A DNA stretch of 64,000 nucleotides from Salipiger abyssi (GTDB lineage Bacteria; Pseudomonadota; Alphaproteobacteria; Rhodobacterales; Rhodobacteraceae). The number at the start of each line of letters is the position of its first letter. Within the stretch, counting starts at the first letter, position 1. The position numbers and the translations under genes are program-made. Positions 1 through 8,372 of the stretch are shown one piece after another. The stretch is from contig NZ_CP015093.1 of the NCBI RefSeq assembly GCF_001975705.1, positions 4,100,501 through 4,164,500 on the forward strand, in the 5' to 3' direction. Below the pieces are notes generated by a model, which was given only the letters and a program-made list of their open reading frames with translations, had not been told where the DNA came from and searched no databases.

Positions 1-212
1 GTACCTTGATCGGCGAACGCTTGGCCAATATCTCGGACATGACCTTCGTCGACCGGAAGCCCGACTTTTTCCGGATCAGGATGGATGTCGAGTTCCGCGA
101 TGCCGAGCATTTGCACTCGGTGATCTCGGCGCTCGAGGCCGAAAGCGACGTCGCCTCGGTGCACCGCCGCCGGGATGCCTCGCTGGCGGCGATTCCGGCG
201 GCGGCCGAATAG
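1..212 (+). CDS. C-terminal end of bifunctional (p)ppGpp synthetase/hydrolase (RSH), partial
   Basis: Open at the left edge; the reading frame enters at base 3 and stops with TAG at 210-212. The roughly 70 visible residues look like the C-terminal ACT regulatory domain of RelA/SpoT proteins: FRIRMDVEF, then HLHSVISALE, then a short variable tail. In the family this domain senses amino-acid or ribosome status and tunes synthesis and hydrolysis of (p)ppGpp by N-terminal domains that lie outside the window. The DUF2062 gene that follows is a common neighbour of RSH in Rhodobacterales, which supports the call. The fragment is short, so the family call rests on the ACT-like pattern and on context. 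Confidence 0.72.
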   Translation, partial: TLIGERLANISDMTFVDRKPDFFRIRMDVEFRDAEHLHSVISALEAESDVASVHRRRDASLAAIPAAAE

Positions 213-290
213 GATACGCGGCTGCGCGCGGCCGCGACATGTGGAACGCGCGGCCCGTCGCGGTCGCGGCAGAACGGACGGAACTGACCT

Positions 291-944
291 TTGGTCTTCA
301 AACGCCGCGACAGACGACCTTTCTGGAGGATCGTACTGGAGTTGTTCTGGCCGCGCGGCGGCTGGGGCCGTGCGGCGCGCTATGTCCAGCACCGGCTGCA
401 CCGCCTGCCCGACCCGCCGGAAAAGATCGCCCGCGGGATCTTTGCCGGGGTCTTCACCACCTTCACCCCGTTCTACGGGCTGCATTTCGTCATCGCCGGC
501 ACGCTCGCCTGGATCCTGCGCGGCAATATCGTCGCGTCGCTGCTCGGCACCTTCTTCGGCAATCCGCTGACCTATGTGCCCATCGCCATCGCCTCGCTGC
601 GCACCGGCTACTGGCTGCTGGGAATCGACCGCCACGAGCCGCATCACAAGACCCTGCTTCAGAACTTCTCGGATGCGGGCAGCGATCTGTGGAACAACCT
701 CGTCGCGCTGGTCACCGGCAATCCGACCGACTGGACGGAGCTGATGGTGTTCTACGACAAGGTCTTTTATCCCTACATGATCGGCGGCATCCTGCCCGGC
801 ATCATCACCGCGCTGGTGGCCTATTACCTGAGCGTGCCGGTCATCCGCGCCTATCAGAACCGCCGCCGCGGGGTGCTCAAGGCCAAGCTGGCGGCGCTGA
901 AGAAAAAGAAGAAACAGGCCGAGAACGGCGCGCCGCCGGAGTGA
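291..944 (+). CDS. DUF2062 domain membrane protein
   Basis: 217 residues, starting at TTG (291), because conserved-looking sequence begins at once (VFKRRDRRPFW) and no ATG or GTG fits. A basic N-terminus is followed by a hydrophobic stretch around residues 47-75 (GIFAGVFTTFTPFYGLHF, typical of DUF2062) and a second near 155-185. The tail is strongly basic (KLAALKKKKKQ) and probably cytoplasmic. The gene lies 78 bases after the RSH gene on the same strand and may be cotranscribed. The molecular function of DUF2062 proteins is not established; I assign an inner-membrane location only. Confidence 0.82.
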   Translation: MVFKRRDRRPFWRIVLELFWPRGGWGRAARYVQHRLHRLPDPPEKIARGIFAGVFTTFTPFYGLHFVIAGTLAWILRGNIVASLLGTFFGNPLTYVPIAIASLRTGYWLLGIDRHEPHHKTLLQNFSDAGSDLWNNLVALVTGNPTDWTELMVFYDKVFYPYMIGGILPGIITALVAYYLSVPVIRAYQNRRRGVLKAKLAALKKKKKQAENGAPPE

Positions 945-987
945 GGGCGCGCGCCGCAACCGCAGCGGGAGGGGAGGCCCGAAGCCC

Positions 988-1851
988 ATGCGCCTGGTAC
1001 TGCTCGTCGCCCTGACCATGACGGCCTTTGCCGCCAATTCGCTGCTCAACCGCGCAGCGCTGGCCTCGGGCGGCATCGACGCGGTGAGCTTTGGCACGCT
1101 GCGGCTGCTCTCGGGCGCGGTCATGCTGGGCGCGCTGGTGCTGATCCGGCAGGGCGCGCTGCGCCTCGGCGGGCGCGGCCGGCTTGCCGGGGTCGCGGGG
1201 CTGTTTCTCTATATCTACGGGTTTTCCGCCGCCTATGCCGGCATGCCGGCCGGGCTCGGCGCGCTGCTGCTTTTCGGCATGGTGCAGGTGACCATGTTCG
1301 GCGGCAGCGTGCTGGGCGGCGAACGGGTGCCGGCGCGGCGCTGGCTGGGTGCCGCGCTGGCCTTTGGCGGGCTGGTCTGGCTGCTCTGGCCCGGCGGTGG
1401 CGCGGCGCCCAGCCTGCCGCATGCGGCGGCGATGCTGCTCGCGGGGTTCGGCTGGGGGATCTACTCGCTGGCCGGGCGGCTGGCGGCGGCCCCGCAGGCC
1501 TCGGCGGCGGCGAATATGGTGCTGGCGGCGGCGCTCGGGCTGCTCGTGCAACTGGGGATGGTGACCGGCGGCGTCGTTGCGGGCGGTTGGTCGGCCTCGG
1601 CGGTGGCGCTGGCGGTGCTTTCGGGCGCGGTCACCTCGGGGCTGGGCTATGCGCTCTGGTACGCGCTGCTGCCGCGCATCCCGGGCTCGGTCGCGGCGGT
1701 GGCGCAGCTCACGGTGCCGGTGATCGCCATGGCCGGCGGCATGGTGTTTCTCGGCGAGGCGCTCACCGCGCGCTTTACCCTCGCGGCGCTGCTGGTGCTG
1801 GGCGGTGTGGCGGTGTCGGTGATCCCCTGGCCACCGCGCCGGGCGGCCTGA
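988..1851 (+). CDS. DMT-superfamily (EamA) transporter
   Basis: 287 residues, almost entirely hydrophobic, with the spacing expected of ten membrane helices arranged as two EamA repeats. The second repeat ends with FLGEALT, a hallmark of the family. The start ATG is preceded by GGAGGGGAGG at about 11 bases. Members export amino acids, metabolites or drugs from the cytoplasm; nothing here fixes the substrate. It lies 43 bases after the DUF2062 gene and 68 bases before the AlkB-like gene, all on the plus strand, so a loose transcription unit is possible. Confidence 0.85.
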   Translation: MRLVLLVALTMTAFAANSLLNRAALASGGIDAVSFGTLRLLSGAVMLGALVLIRQGALRLGGRGRLAGVAGLFLYIYGFSAAYAGMPAGLGALLLFGMVQVTMFGGSVLGGERVPARRWLGAALAFGGLVWLLWPGGGAAPSLPHAAAMLLAGFGWGIYSLAGRLAAAPQASAAANMVLAAALGLLVQLGMVTGGVVAGGWSASAVALAVLSGAVTSGLGYALWYALLPRIPGSVAAVAQLTVPVIAMAGGMVFLGEALTARFTLAALLVLGGVAVSVIPWPPRRAA

Positions 1852-1919
1852 GACGCGCCGCATGGCGCCCTGCCCCGCTCGCATGCTAGAACGCTCCGAA
1901 AGCCAGGGAGACGGCAGGC

Positions 1920-2945
1920 ATGGCGCGGTTCGTGATCGCAACGCTGGGAATGGTGGGGGCGCTGGGTCTGGCGCTCTGGCTCGGCGGGCTCTGGACGCTG
2001 CTCGCCCTGCTCTACATCACCGTCTTTACCTTTTTTCTCGACCGTATCGCGGCACTGGCCGCCCCCGACCGGCCCGACAGCGAGTTTCCGGCGGGAGACG
2101 GGCTCGCCGCGCTGCTCGGGCTGGTGCATTTCCCGCTGCTCTATGCCGGGGTCTGGGCGGTGGCCGGCGCCGGCGGGCAAAGCGCGGCGGAGCGCGTCGC
2201 GCTGTTCTTTGCGCTGGCGCTGTTCTTTGGACAGGTGAGCAATTCCAACGCGCATGAGCTCATTCATCGCGGCAGCCGGCGGCTGCACCGGCTGGGCGTC
2301 GCGGTCTATTGCTCGCTGCTTTTCGGGCATCACGTCTCGGCGCATCTGCGGGTGCATCACATCCACGCCGCCACGCCGCAGGATCCCAACTCGGCGCCGC
2401 TGGGGCAGAGCTATTATGCCTTTGCCCCGCGCGCCTGGATCGGCAGTTTCCGCGCCGGGCTACGCGCCGAGACCGCGCGGCGCGCCCGCACCGGCAAGGC
2501 ACGCGGCTGGCATCCCTATCTCACCTACGCCGCCGGCGCGGCGCTGTCGCTGGCGCTCGCGGCGCTGGTCGCGGGCTGGGCCGGGCTGCTGGCGCTGCTG
2601 GGGCTGGCGGCCTATGCGCAGGCGCAGCTGCTGCTTTCGGATTACGTACAGCATTACGGGCTGCGCCGCCGCGCGCGCGGCGCCGGGCGCTATGAGCCGG
2701 TGGGGCCGCAGCACAGCTGGAACGCGCCGCACGGGTTCTCCTCGGCGCTGACGCTGAACGCGCCGCGTCATTCCGACCATCACGCCCATCCGGCGCGCCC
2801 CTATCCGGGGCTAGAGCTCGACCGGGCAGAGATGCCGATCCTGCCGCAATCGCTGCCGGTCATGGCGGTGCTGGCGCTGCTGCCGCCGGTCTGGCGCCGG
2901 CTGATGGATCGCCGGGCGCGGCGCTGGCAGGCGGAGACGCTCTGA
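1920..2945 (+). CDS. alkB: AlkB-like alkane 1-monooxygenase (membrane diiron hydroxylase)
   Basis: 341 residues with the histidine boxes of membrane diiron hydroxylases: HELIH at 112-116, HHVSAHLRVHH at 137-147 and HSDHH at 284-288. The AlkB-type signature QHYG is at 245-248 and follows the hydrophobic block at about 203-240. Two more hydrophobic blocks lie at 5-40 and 62-105. Known family members hydroxylate terminal carbons of medium or long alkanes or related lipids, using rubredoxin or ferredoxin as electron donor. No rubredoxin gene is adjacent. The ATG has GGGAG 9 bases upstream. A fatty-acid hydroxylase or desaturase role is the main alternative. A strong hairpin terminator follows. 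Confidence 0.83.
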   Translation: MARFVIATLGMVGALGLALWLGGLWTLLALLYITVFTFFLDRIAALAAPDRPDSEFPAGDGLAALLGLVHFPLLYAGVWAVAGAGGQSAAERVALFFALALFFGQVSNSNAHELIHRGSRRLHRLGVAVYCSLLFGHHVSAHLRVHHIHAATPQDPNSAPLGQSYYAFAPRAWIGSFRAGLRAETARRARTGKARGWHPYLTYAAGAALSLALAALVAGWAGLLALLGLAAYAQAQLLLSDYVQHYGLRRRARGAGRYEPVGPQHSWNAPHGFSSALTLNAPRHSDHHAHPARPYPGLELDRAEMPILPQSLPVMAVLALLPPVWRRLMDRRARRWQAETL

Positions 2946-2959
2946 GGCGCCGGAAACGG

Positions 2960-2985
2960 AAAAGCAGCCCCGGGGGGCTGCTTTT
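2960..2985. terminator. Bidirectional Rho-independent terminator
   Basis: A perfect 11-bp stem (2961-2971 with 2974-2984, AAAGCAGCCCC type) with a 2-base loop, flanked by A and T runs on both sides. It lies between the ends of the convergent alkB and four-cysteine genes, so it can serve both strands. Confidence 0.85.
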
Positions 2986-3023
2986 GTGGGGATACAATGA
3001 CACTCGTTAGAAGCTTTGTGCGT

Positions 3024-3221
3024 TTACTCCGCCGCGAAGGCGGTGGCGAACTTGCCGCACCAGTCGCTGGCCTGAACCACCGGCCAGAGGCCACGGCTGT
3101 CGGGCTCGGTCTGGCTCACCGGCGGGTTGGCACGGCAGAGCCCGGCATCGTCGAGCTGATGGGTGTTGTTGGCGATGTGATCTTCGTAGAACGCGCAGGT
3201 TTTGCAGTTGGCATGGGCCAT
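3024..3221 (-). CDS. Small four-cysteine protein, putative metal-binding
   Basis: 65 residues starting [16 protein letters not shown] chose the ATG at 3221 because AAGGAG lies about 10 bases before it; the in-frame ATG further upstream contains this ribosome site. A CxxC at residues 6-9, a single Cys near 29 and a WCGKF near the end (Cys 55) give four cysteines with conserved aromatic context (NPP, LWPVV, DWCGKF). The pattern suggests a structural zinc or iron-sulfur site but I cannot name the family securely. It is transcribed away from an AT-rich divergent promoter region shared with the exported protein gene at 3466. Confidence 0.78.
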   Translation of the reverse strand: MAHANCKTCAFYEDHIANNTHQLDDAGLCRANPPVSQTEPDSRGLWPVVQASDWCGKFATAFAAE

Positions 3222-3300
3222 CTCATGCACTCCTTCCATTCTGGATGAGGAATGACGGCTTGCTGGCGTACGTGCCTGGCGGAGTGCTGGGTGCGTGAGC

Positions 3301-3410
3301 TTGCTGGCGTCGAAAACGGGTATACGCCCGAGTCGCGCGCATGTCAAATAATTATTTAAAATCAAATAGTTGAGTAAATTTCTCACCCTTAAATACCTGA
3401 CTCTTCCGCT
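3301..3410. promoter_or_regulatory. AT-rich divergent promoter/operator candidate
   Basis: This stretch is far more AT-rich than its surroundings and lies between two divergent genes. It holds a perfect 12-bp palindrome AAATAATTATTT at 3346-3357 and a direct repeat TCAAATA at 3344-3350 and 3362-3368, an 18-base period. The position and symmetry suggest a regulated promoter; the regulator is unknown. Confidence 0.45.
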
Positions 3411-3465
3411 CACGATCCGCCCGCGCCCCCTTTTCTCTTGCCGCGCGCTCTGGCAGGGTCGGGAC

Positions 3466-3861
3466 ATGCGTATCGTCTGTCTTTGCCTGCTGCTGCTTGC
3501 CCCGCTGCCACTGGCCGCGGCCCAGCCCATGTCGGCGGCGGAGTTCGAGCGCTATGTCACCGGCAAGACGCTCTATTTCGGCCTCGGCGGCACCGATTAC
3601 GGGGTCGAGGAATACCTGCCCGGGCGCGAGGTGCGCTGGTCCTTTCTGGACGGCAGATGCAAGGACGGGTTCTGGTACGAAGAGGCGGGGATGATCTGCT
3701 TCGTCTATGACGACCAGCCGGCGCCGCAATGCTGGAGCTTTTTCCGCGAGGGCAACGGGCTGCGCGCGGTGTTCGAGAACGACCCGGCGAATACGGTGCT
3801 CTACGAGGCACGGCAGGACGATGAGCCGATGATGTGCCTAGGGCCCGAGGTCGGGGTCTGA
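3466..3861 (+). CDS. Hypothetical exported protein
   Basis: 131 residues with a clear signal peptide: [11 protein letters not shown] hydrophobic core, then a likely cut after PLAAAQ near residue 20. The mature part has five cysteines and aromatic-rich motifs ([33 protein letters not shown]). This layout resembles small secreted or periplasmic proteins of Rhodobacteraceae that carry no named enzyme motif. The four clustered Cys around residues 65-90 and one at 124 could form disulfides in the periplasm. No functional assignment is justified. Its 3' end runs into a dispersed repeat (3902-3924) before the convergent xseA. Confidence 0.75.
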   Translation: MRIVCLCLLLLAPLPLAAAQPMSAAEFERYVTGKTLYFGLGGTDYGVEEYLPGREVRWSFLDGRCKDGFWYEEAGMICFVYDDQPAPQCWSFFREGNGLRAVFENDPANTVLYEARQDDEPMMCLGPEVGV

Positions 3862-3901
3862 GGGCGACCTTTGCCGTCGCGCGGGGCGCGCGACGTTTAT
3901 T

Positions 3902-3924
3902 GAGTATTTTCAGAAAGATGAAAG
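3902..3924 (+). repeat. Dispersed GAGTATTT/AAAGATGAA element, copy A
   Basis: GAGTATTT, a 4-base spacer, then AAAGATGAAAG. It matches copies C (21232-21256) and D (59671-59693) and, more loosely, copy B (6945-6970). It sits between the convergent ends of the exported protein gene and xseA. Confidence 0.6.
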
Positions 3925-3931
3925 GGGCCGG

Positions 3932-5407
3932 TCAGAACAGGCTGCCCTGCTCCGGCGCCTCCTTCGCCTTGCGCTTCGGGCGCGGCGCGGCGCCGCCCAA
4001 AGCCAGGCGACCGTCGGCGAATTCGATCTCGAGCCCGGCGGCGTCCTGCGCCTCGGTTTTGCGGGTGAGAATATGGCCCTCGCCGCTGCGCACCACCGCA
4101 TAGCCGCGCGCGAGCGTGCCCTTGTAGCTCAGCGTCTCAAGCAGCCGGGACAGCCCGTCGAGCCGCTGGCGCGGGCTGTCGATGCGGCGCAGGCCGGCCT
4201 CGCCGAGCCGGGCGGAAAGCGCGTCGAGCCGGTCACGGCCCAGGGCGATCTCGCGGGTGATCGGGCGCAGCGACAGACGGTCGGTGCGGCGACCGAGCGA
4301 TTCGCGGCCATGGGCGATGACGCGGGTCAGCAGCGAGGGGCGCAGCGCGCCGGCAACATCGGAAAGCGCCACCCGGCGCTGTTCGGTGCCACGGATGAGG
4401 CCGCGCGGCAGCCGGTCGGCCAGAAGATCGAGGCGCTGGCGCGGCGTGTCGAGCAGGGTCTCGGCGCGCGGCAGGGCGCGGGAGAGATCGCGCAGCCGCT
4501 GGCCGCGCAGCTCGATACGCTGGCCCATGGCGCGGGTCATGCGGCTGCCCGCCTCGCCGGTCCAGGAGAGCAGCTCCATGCGCACCGGCACGGCGATCTC
4601 GGCGGCGGCGGTGGGGGTGGGCGCGCGGCGGTCCGAGACATAGTCGATCAGCGTGGTGTCGGTCTCGTGCCCCACCGCCGAGATCAGCGGGATCTCCGAG
4701 GCGGCGGCGGCGCGGGCGACGATCTCTTCGTTGAAGCCCCAGAGATCCTCCACCGAGCCGCCGCCGCGCGCGACGATCAGAAGGTCGGGGCGCGGCATGG
4801 CGCCGCCGGGGGTGAGCGCGTTGAAGCCCTCGATGGCGCGGGCGACCTCGGGGGCGCAGCTCTTGCCCTGCACCGCCACCGGCCAGATCAGCACCTTGCG
4901 GGGAAACCGCTCGCGCAGCCGGTGCAGGATATCGCGGATCACCGCGCCCGAGGGCGAGGTCACCACGCCGATGATCTCGGGCAGATAGGGCAGCGGGCGC
5001 TTGCGTTCGGGGGCAAAGAGCCCCTCGGCCTGGAGCTGGGCCTTGCGTTTCTCCAGCATCGCCATCAGCGCGCCGAGCCCGGCCGGGCGGATGTCCTCGA
5101 TGACGATCTGGTATTTCGACTGCCCCGGGAAGGTGGTGAGGCGGCCCGTGGCGATGACCTCCATGCCCTCCTCCGGCTGGGTCTCGAAGCGCGCGGCAAC
5201 GCCCTTCCAGGCGACGCCGGAGATCACCGAGCGGTCGTCCTTGAGATCGAGATAGATATGGCCCGAGCGCGGCCGTGACACGCGCCCCACCTCGCCGCGC
5301 ACCCGGACAAAGCCGAACTCGCCTTCGATCACGCGCTTGACCGCCCCGGAGAGCTCGGAGACCGAGAATTCCGGCGTGTTGCCGCTGTCGTCGTCGAGAA
5401 GATCCAT
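3932..5407 (-). CDS. xseA: Exodeoxyribonuclease VII large subunit
   Basis: 491 residues. XseA with several XseB subunits forms exonuclease VII, which degrades single-stranded DNA to oligonucleotides in repair. Visible hallmarks are an N-terminal OB-fold region (FSVSELSGAVKRVIEGEF through GHIYLDLKD), the central PSGAVIRDI and ARGGGSVEDLW motifs, and SAVGHETDTTLIDYVSDRRAPTP, all strongly conserved. A long helical region rich in Arg and Leu follows, and the tail is basic. I chose MDLLDDDSG at 5407 because the upstream frame is Arg/Pro-rich and unlike the family. It is divergent from purD. No xseB is visible in the window. Confidence 0.95.
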   Translation of the reverse strand: MDLLDDDSGNTPEFSVSELSGAVKRVIEGEFGFVRVRGEVGRVSRPRSGHIYLDLKDDRSVISGVAWKGVAARFETQPEEGMEVIATGRLTTFPGQSKYQIVIEDIRPAGLGALMAMLEKRKAQLQAEGLFAPERKRPLPYLPEIIGVVTSPSGAVIRDILHRLRERFPRKVLIWPVAVQGKSCAPEVARAIEGFNALTPGGAMPRPDLLIVARGGGSVEDLWGFNEEIVARAAAASEIPLISAVGHETDTTLIDYVSDRRAPTPTAAAEIAVPVRMELLSWTGEAGSRMTRAMGQRIELRGQRLRDLSRALPRAETLLDTPRQRLDLLADRLPRGLIRGTEQRRVALSDVAGALRPSLLTRVIAHGRESLGRRTDRLSLRPITREIALGRDRLDALSARLGEAGLRRIDSPRQRLDGLSRLLETLSYKGTLARGYAVVRSGEGHILTRKTEAQDAAGLEIEFADGRLALGGAAPRPKRKAKEAPEQGSLF

Positions 5408-5470
5408 GCCGCTGCGCCTCGCCTGTGGTTCGGGCGATGGTAACCGGCGCGACGGATGAGGGAAAGAGCC

Positions 5471-5514
5471 GGAGGGGGGGCGCGGGGGAGCTTGGCTCCC
5501 CCCGCGCCCCCCTC
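5471..5514. repeat. Large G/C hairpin between divergent xseA and purD
   Basis: Two 20-base arms (5472-5491 and 5495-5514) pair almost completely around a 3-base TTG loop; each arm is two G or C tracts separated by CGC/GCG. It lies upstream of both genes, so it is not an ordinary terminator. It may be a dispersed repeat or an obstacle between divergent promoters. Confidence 0.5.
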
Positions 5515-5600
5515 GACACCGACCTGGAGTTGCGGAATGCCGCAAGCGCCGCTAGAGACCTCGCAACGAGCGACGGGCACGGGCGAAAGGCGGCAGGACG

Positions 5601-6863
5601 ATGAACATCCTCATTCTCGGCGGCGGCGGGCGCGAACATGCGCTGGCCTGGGCGGTGATGCAGAACCCCAAATGCGACAAGCTGATCGTGGCGCCGGGCA
5701 ATGCCGGCATCGCGCAGATCGCCGAATGCGCCAAGCTCGATATCGAAGACGGCGGCGCGGTGGTGGAATTCGCCGGGGAAAACGCCATCGACCTGGTGAT
5801 CGTCGGCCCCGAGGCGCCGCTCGCCGCCGGGGTTGCGGATGCGCTGCGCGACGCGGGCTTTCCGGTCTTCGGGCCGTCGCAGGAGGCGGCGCGGCTGGAG
5901 GCCTCGAAGAGTTTCACCAAGGAGATCTGCGACGCGGCGGGTGCGCCGACGGCGGGCTACGGGCATTTCACCGATGCGGAGAGCGCCAAGGCCCATGTGC
6001 GGGCCGAGGGCGCGCCGATCGTGGTCAAGGCCGACGGCCTGGCCGCCGGCAAGGGGGTGATCATCGCCGAGACCGTGGCCGAGGCCGAGGCCGCCATCGA
6101 CGACATGTTCGGCGGCGCCTTTGGCGGCGCGGGCGCCGAGGTGGTGATCGAGGAGTTCATGACCGGGGAAGAGGCGTCTTTCTTCCTGCTGGTCGACGGC
6201 GAGGACGTGCTGCCCATCGGCACCGCGCAGGACCACAAGCGCGTGGGCGAAGGCGATACCGGCCTCAATACCGGTGGCATGGGCGCCTATTCCCCTGCCC
6301 CGGTGCTCTCGGACGCGGTGGCGCAAAAGGCGCTGGACGAGATCATCAAGCCCACCATGGCCGAGATGGTGAAGCGCGGCACGCCTTATAGTGGCGTGCT
6401 TTATGCCGGGCTGATGATCGAGGACGGTCAGCCGCGGCTGGTGGAATACAATGTGCGCTTCGGCGATCCCGAATGCCAGGTGCTGATGATGCGGCTCGGC
6501 GCGCAGGCGCTGGATCTCATTCAGGCCTGCGCCGAGGGGCGTCTGGCAGACGCACAGGTCAACTGGGCCGAGGATCACGCGATGACCGTGGTGCTGGCTG
6601 CGAAGGGCTATCCCGGCAGCTATGAGAAGGGCACCGTGATCGGCGGGCTGGGCGCGCTGACCGAGGACAGTTTCCACCAGATGTTCCATGCGGGCACCTC
6701 CGAGCAAGACGGCAAGGTGGTCGCCACCGGCGGCCGGGTGCTGAACGCCACGGCGCGCGGCGCGACGCTGGCCGAGGCGGCGGAGCGGGCCTATGCGCTG
6801 GTCGATGCGGTGGACTGGCCCGAGGGCTTCTGCCGGCGCGATATCGGCTGGCGGGCGCTCTGA
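5601..6863 (+). CDS. purD: Phosphoribosylamine-glycine ligase (GAR synthetase)
   Basis: 420 residues, the usual length. The enzyme joins phosphoribosylamine and glycine with ATP, the second step of de novo purine synthesis, in the cytosol. The N-terminus [18 protein letters not shown] is the family signature. The ATP-grasp region is seen in [11 protein letters not shown] and [12 protein letters not shown], followed by [20 protein letters not shown] and the C-terminal [19 protein letters not shown] precedes the ATG. The gene stands alone, followed by three closely spaced hairpins and a dispersed repeat, so transcription probably ends before the next gene. Confidence 0.97.
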   Translation: MNILILGGGGREHALAWAVMQNPKCDKLIVAPGNAGIAQIAECAKLDIEDGGAVVEFAGENAIDLVIVGPEAPLAAGVADALRDAGFPVFGPSQEAARLEASKSFTKEICDAAGAPTAGYGHFTDAESAKAHVRAEGAPIVVKADGLAAGKGVIIAETVAEAEAAIDDMFGGAFGGAGAEVVIEEFMTGEEASFFLLVDGEDVLPIGTAQDHKRVGEGDTGLNTGGMGAYSPAPVLSDAVAQKALDEIIKPTMAEMVKRGTPYSGVLYAGLMIEDGQPRLVEYNVRFGDPECQVLMMRLGAQALDLIQACAEGRLADAQVNWAEDHAMTVVLAAKGYPGSYEKGTVIGGLGALTEDSFHQMFHAGTSEQDGKVVATGGRVLNATARGATLAEAAERAYALVDAVDWPEGFCRRDIGWRAL

Positions 6864-6918
6864 CCCGCTGAGCGGGCTGGACGGCGCCTTGACGGCGCCG
6901 TGCGGGGGCGCTGCCCCC
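6864..6918 (+). terminator. Triple hairpin region after purD
   Basis: Three successive stems follow the stop codon: CCCGC/GCGGG at 6864-6876, CGGCGCC/GGCGCCG at 6882-6900 and GGGGGC/GCCCCC at 6904-6918. No T tract follows any of them, so this is a possible terminator or RNA-stability region without proof of intrinsic termination. Confidence 0.45.
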
Positions 6919-6944
6919 ACGGCGCGGCGGGCCGCGCCTCCCCC

Positions 6945-6970
6945 GGGATATTTCTCGCCAATGGAAAAAG
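6945..6970 (+). repeat. Dispersed GATATTT/AATGGAAAA element, copy B (divergent)
   Basis: GGGATATTTCTCGCCAATGG followed by an A run, a variant of the GAGTATTT-spacer-AAAGATGAA element seen at 3902, 21232 and 59671. It directly follows the GC-rich hairpins after purD and precedes the next gene by about 100 bases. Confidence 0.4.
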
Positions 6971-7076
6971 GACGCGCGGCGCGGGGTGAAACGCCCCGGC
7001 AAATCCACGCGAATGTCCGCGAATGGCCGTTTTCTCGCGGTATGGCCGGGTGCGAGAGCAGCCGGACGGGACAGAG

Positions 7077-7739
7077 ATGCGCAGAGGTCTGAAGATGATT
7101 GCGGCGGCGGGGGCGATCCTCGTGGCGCTGCCGCTGCTGAAGGATGCGCAGGGCGGACCGTCGCTCTGGCATCGCGCCGAAGCCCGGCAGCGCAATGCCG
7201 GCATCGAGGAGGCGCTGGCGCCGCGCGCGCCCTATCAGGCGGGGCTGATGCCGGTGCGCCGCAGCACTGTCAACGATCACGAGATGCGTGCCTTTGCGCG
7301 GTTCCGCGTCGAGGCGCTGGTGCTGTCGCGGCACGATTACCGCTTTGACCGCACGGCGGGGTTCAGTTCCACCGATCTCGCGCTCGGCTGGGGGCCGATG
7401 TCGACCCCGGCGCGGGTGGAGGAGGTGGAGATCAGCCAGGCGCGGCGGTTCTATTACTGGCGCCCGAAGCCCGGCGCGCAGCTTTCGGCGCGGCAGATCA
7501 GGACCTCCAGCGCCAATATGCATCTGGTGTTGCAGAGCGCGGCGCAGCGCGAGGCTCTGAAGCAGATAGGCAAGGGCGATCTGGTGGTGATCGAGGGCTA
7601 TCTCGTCGATGTGGAAGCCCCGAGCGGCATGCGCTGGCGCAGCTCGCGCACACGCAACGACGCGGGCGCCGGGGCCTGCGAGATCATCCTGGTGGAGACG
7701 ATCCGGCGGGTGGCGCCTGAGGTAGAGAAGGCGGTCTGA
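7077..7739 (+). CDS. Hypothetical membrane-anchored protein
   Basis: 220 residues from MRRGLKMIAAAGAILVALPLL, a short basic stretch plus a hydrophobic segment that looks like a signal anchor. Alternative starts are 7023 (adds 18 unlikely residues) and 7095 (MIAAAG). The remainder is soluble and mixed: HDYRFDRTAGFSSTDLALGWG, RRFYYWRPKPGAQL, NMHLVLQSAAQREALKQIGKGDLVVIEGYLV. The last part resembles an OB-like barrel with a DLVVIEGYLVDV strand pair. I cannot assign a function. It is followed by a strong hairpin. Confidence 0.7.
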   Translation: MRRGLKMIAAAGAILVALPLLKDAQGGPSLWHRAEARQRNAGIEEALAPRAPYQAGLMPVRRSTVNDHEMRAFARFRVEALVLSRHDYRFDRTAGFSSTDLALGWGPMSTPARVEEVEISQARRFYYWRPKPGAQLSARQIRTSSANMHLVLQSAAQREALKQIGKGDLVVIEGYLVDVEAPSGMRWRSSRTRNDAGAGACEIILVETIRRVAPEVEKAV

Positions 7740-7759
7740 GCCGCGCAAGGCATGAAAAA

Positions 7760-7784
7760 GGCGGCGCCCGCTACAGGCGCCGCC
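7760..7784. terminator. Hairpin terminator between convergent genes
   Basis: Perfect 9-bp stem GGCGGCGCC (7760-7768) with GGCGCCGCC (7776-7784) and a 7-base loop, preceded by an A run that serves as the T tract for the minus strand. It lies just past the stop of the 7077 gene and 24 bases beyond the end of dps, so it can end both transcripts. Confidence 0.7.
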
Positions 7785-7808
7785 CTCTGGTCGTATCCCC
7801 GGTGCCGC

Positions 7809-8294
7809 TCAGGCGGCCTTGGCGCTGTTCGAACCGATGAACCAGGCGTCCTTCTCGGCGGTGCGGCTGACCTCGGTGAAGAGGTCGGCGCTGTCTTCGT
7901 CACCCGCCTCGCCGGCGGCATTGACCGCCTCGCGCAGCTTGGTCGTATAGGCGTTGAAGCGGCTCACCAGCGCCTGCACATGGTCTTCGAGCGCCACGAT
8001 CTCGGTCGGATAGGGCTCGAGCGTGGTTTTCTCGGCCACGGTCTGCGAGCTGCCGCGGGCGAAACCGCCCATCATCGACACGCGCTCGGCCATCATGTCC
8101 GAGCCCTCGCGCAGGTGGTCGGCGACGTCGTCGAGCATCTCGTGCACGCCGATGAAGCCGGTGCCGCGCAGGTTCCAGTGGGCCTGTTTGACGGCGTTTC
8201 CGAGGTCGATCGTGTCGGCGAGCCGGTCGTTCAGCAGGCCGATCATCTCGTTGCGGGCGTTCTCGTTCAGAAAGGGAACAAAATTCTGTGGCAT
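7809..8294 (-). CDS. dps: Dps-family DNA-protecting ferritin
   Basis: 161 residues. Dps forms a 12-subunit shell that stores iron, consumes peroxide and shields DNA in stationary phase. The ferroxidase signature is visible: QAHWNLRG (His39), GVHEMLDD (His51, Asp55) and SDMMAER (Asp66, Glu70), at the spacing of E. coli Dps. The ATG at 8294 has GGAG at 8 bases; an in-frame GTG four codons upstream has no better support. Its own gene unit, with an untranslated stretch of 78 bases to the next gene upstream, suggests separate control, in the family usually by OxyR or stress sigma factors; no site was recognised. Confidence 0.93.
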   Translation of the reverse strand: MPQNFVPFLNENARNEMIGLLNDRLADTIDLGNAVKQAHWNLRGTGFIGVHEMLDDVADHLREGSDMMAERVSMMGGFARGSSQTVAEKTTLEPYPTEIVALEDHVQALVSRFNAYTTKLREAVNAAGEAGDEDSADLFTEVSRTAEKDAWFIGSNSAKAA

Positions 8295-8372
8295 GTGTAA
8301 CTCCAATCGTCACGTGTGTCTGTCTGCATCGCGCATCCCGGCGCGTGACCGGGTTCCGCCAGACAAACGCGA

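Noticed and set aside
4233..7748. A 1171-codon open frame on the minus strand over xseA, purD and the 7077 gene
   Set aside because: It is Arg/Pro/His/Gly-rich without domain motifs and overlaps three well-supported genes. High third-position GC leaves opposite frames open.
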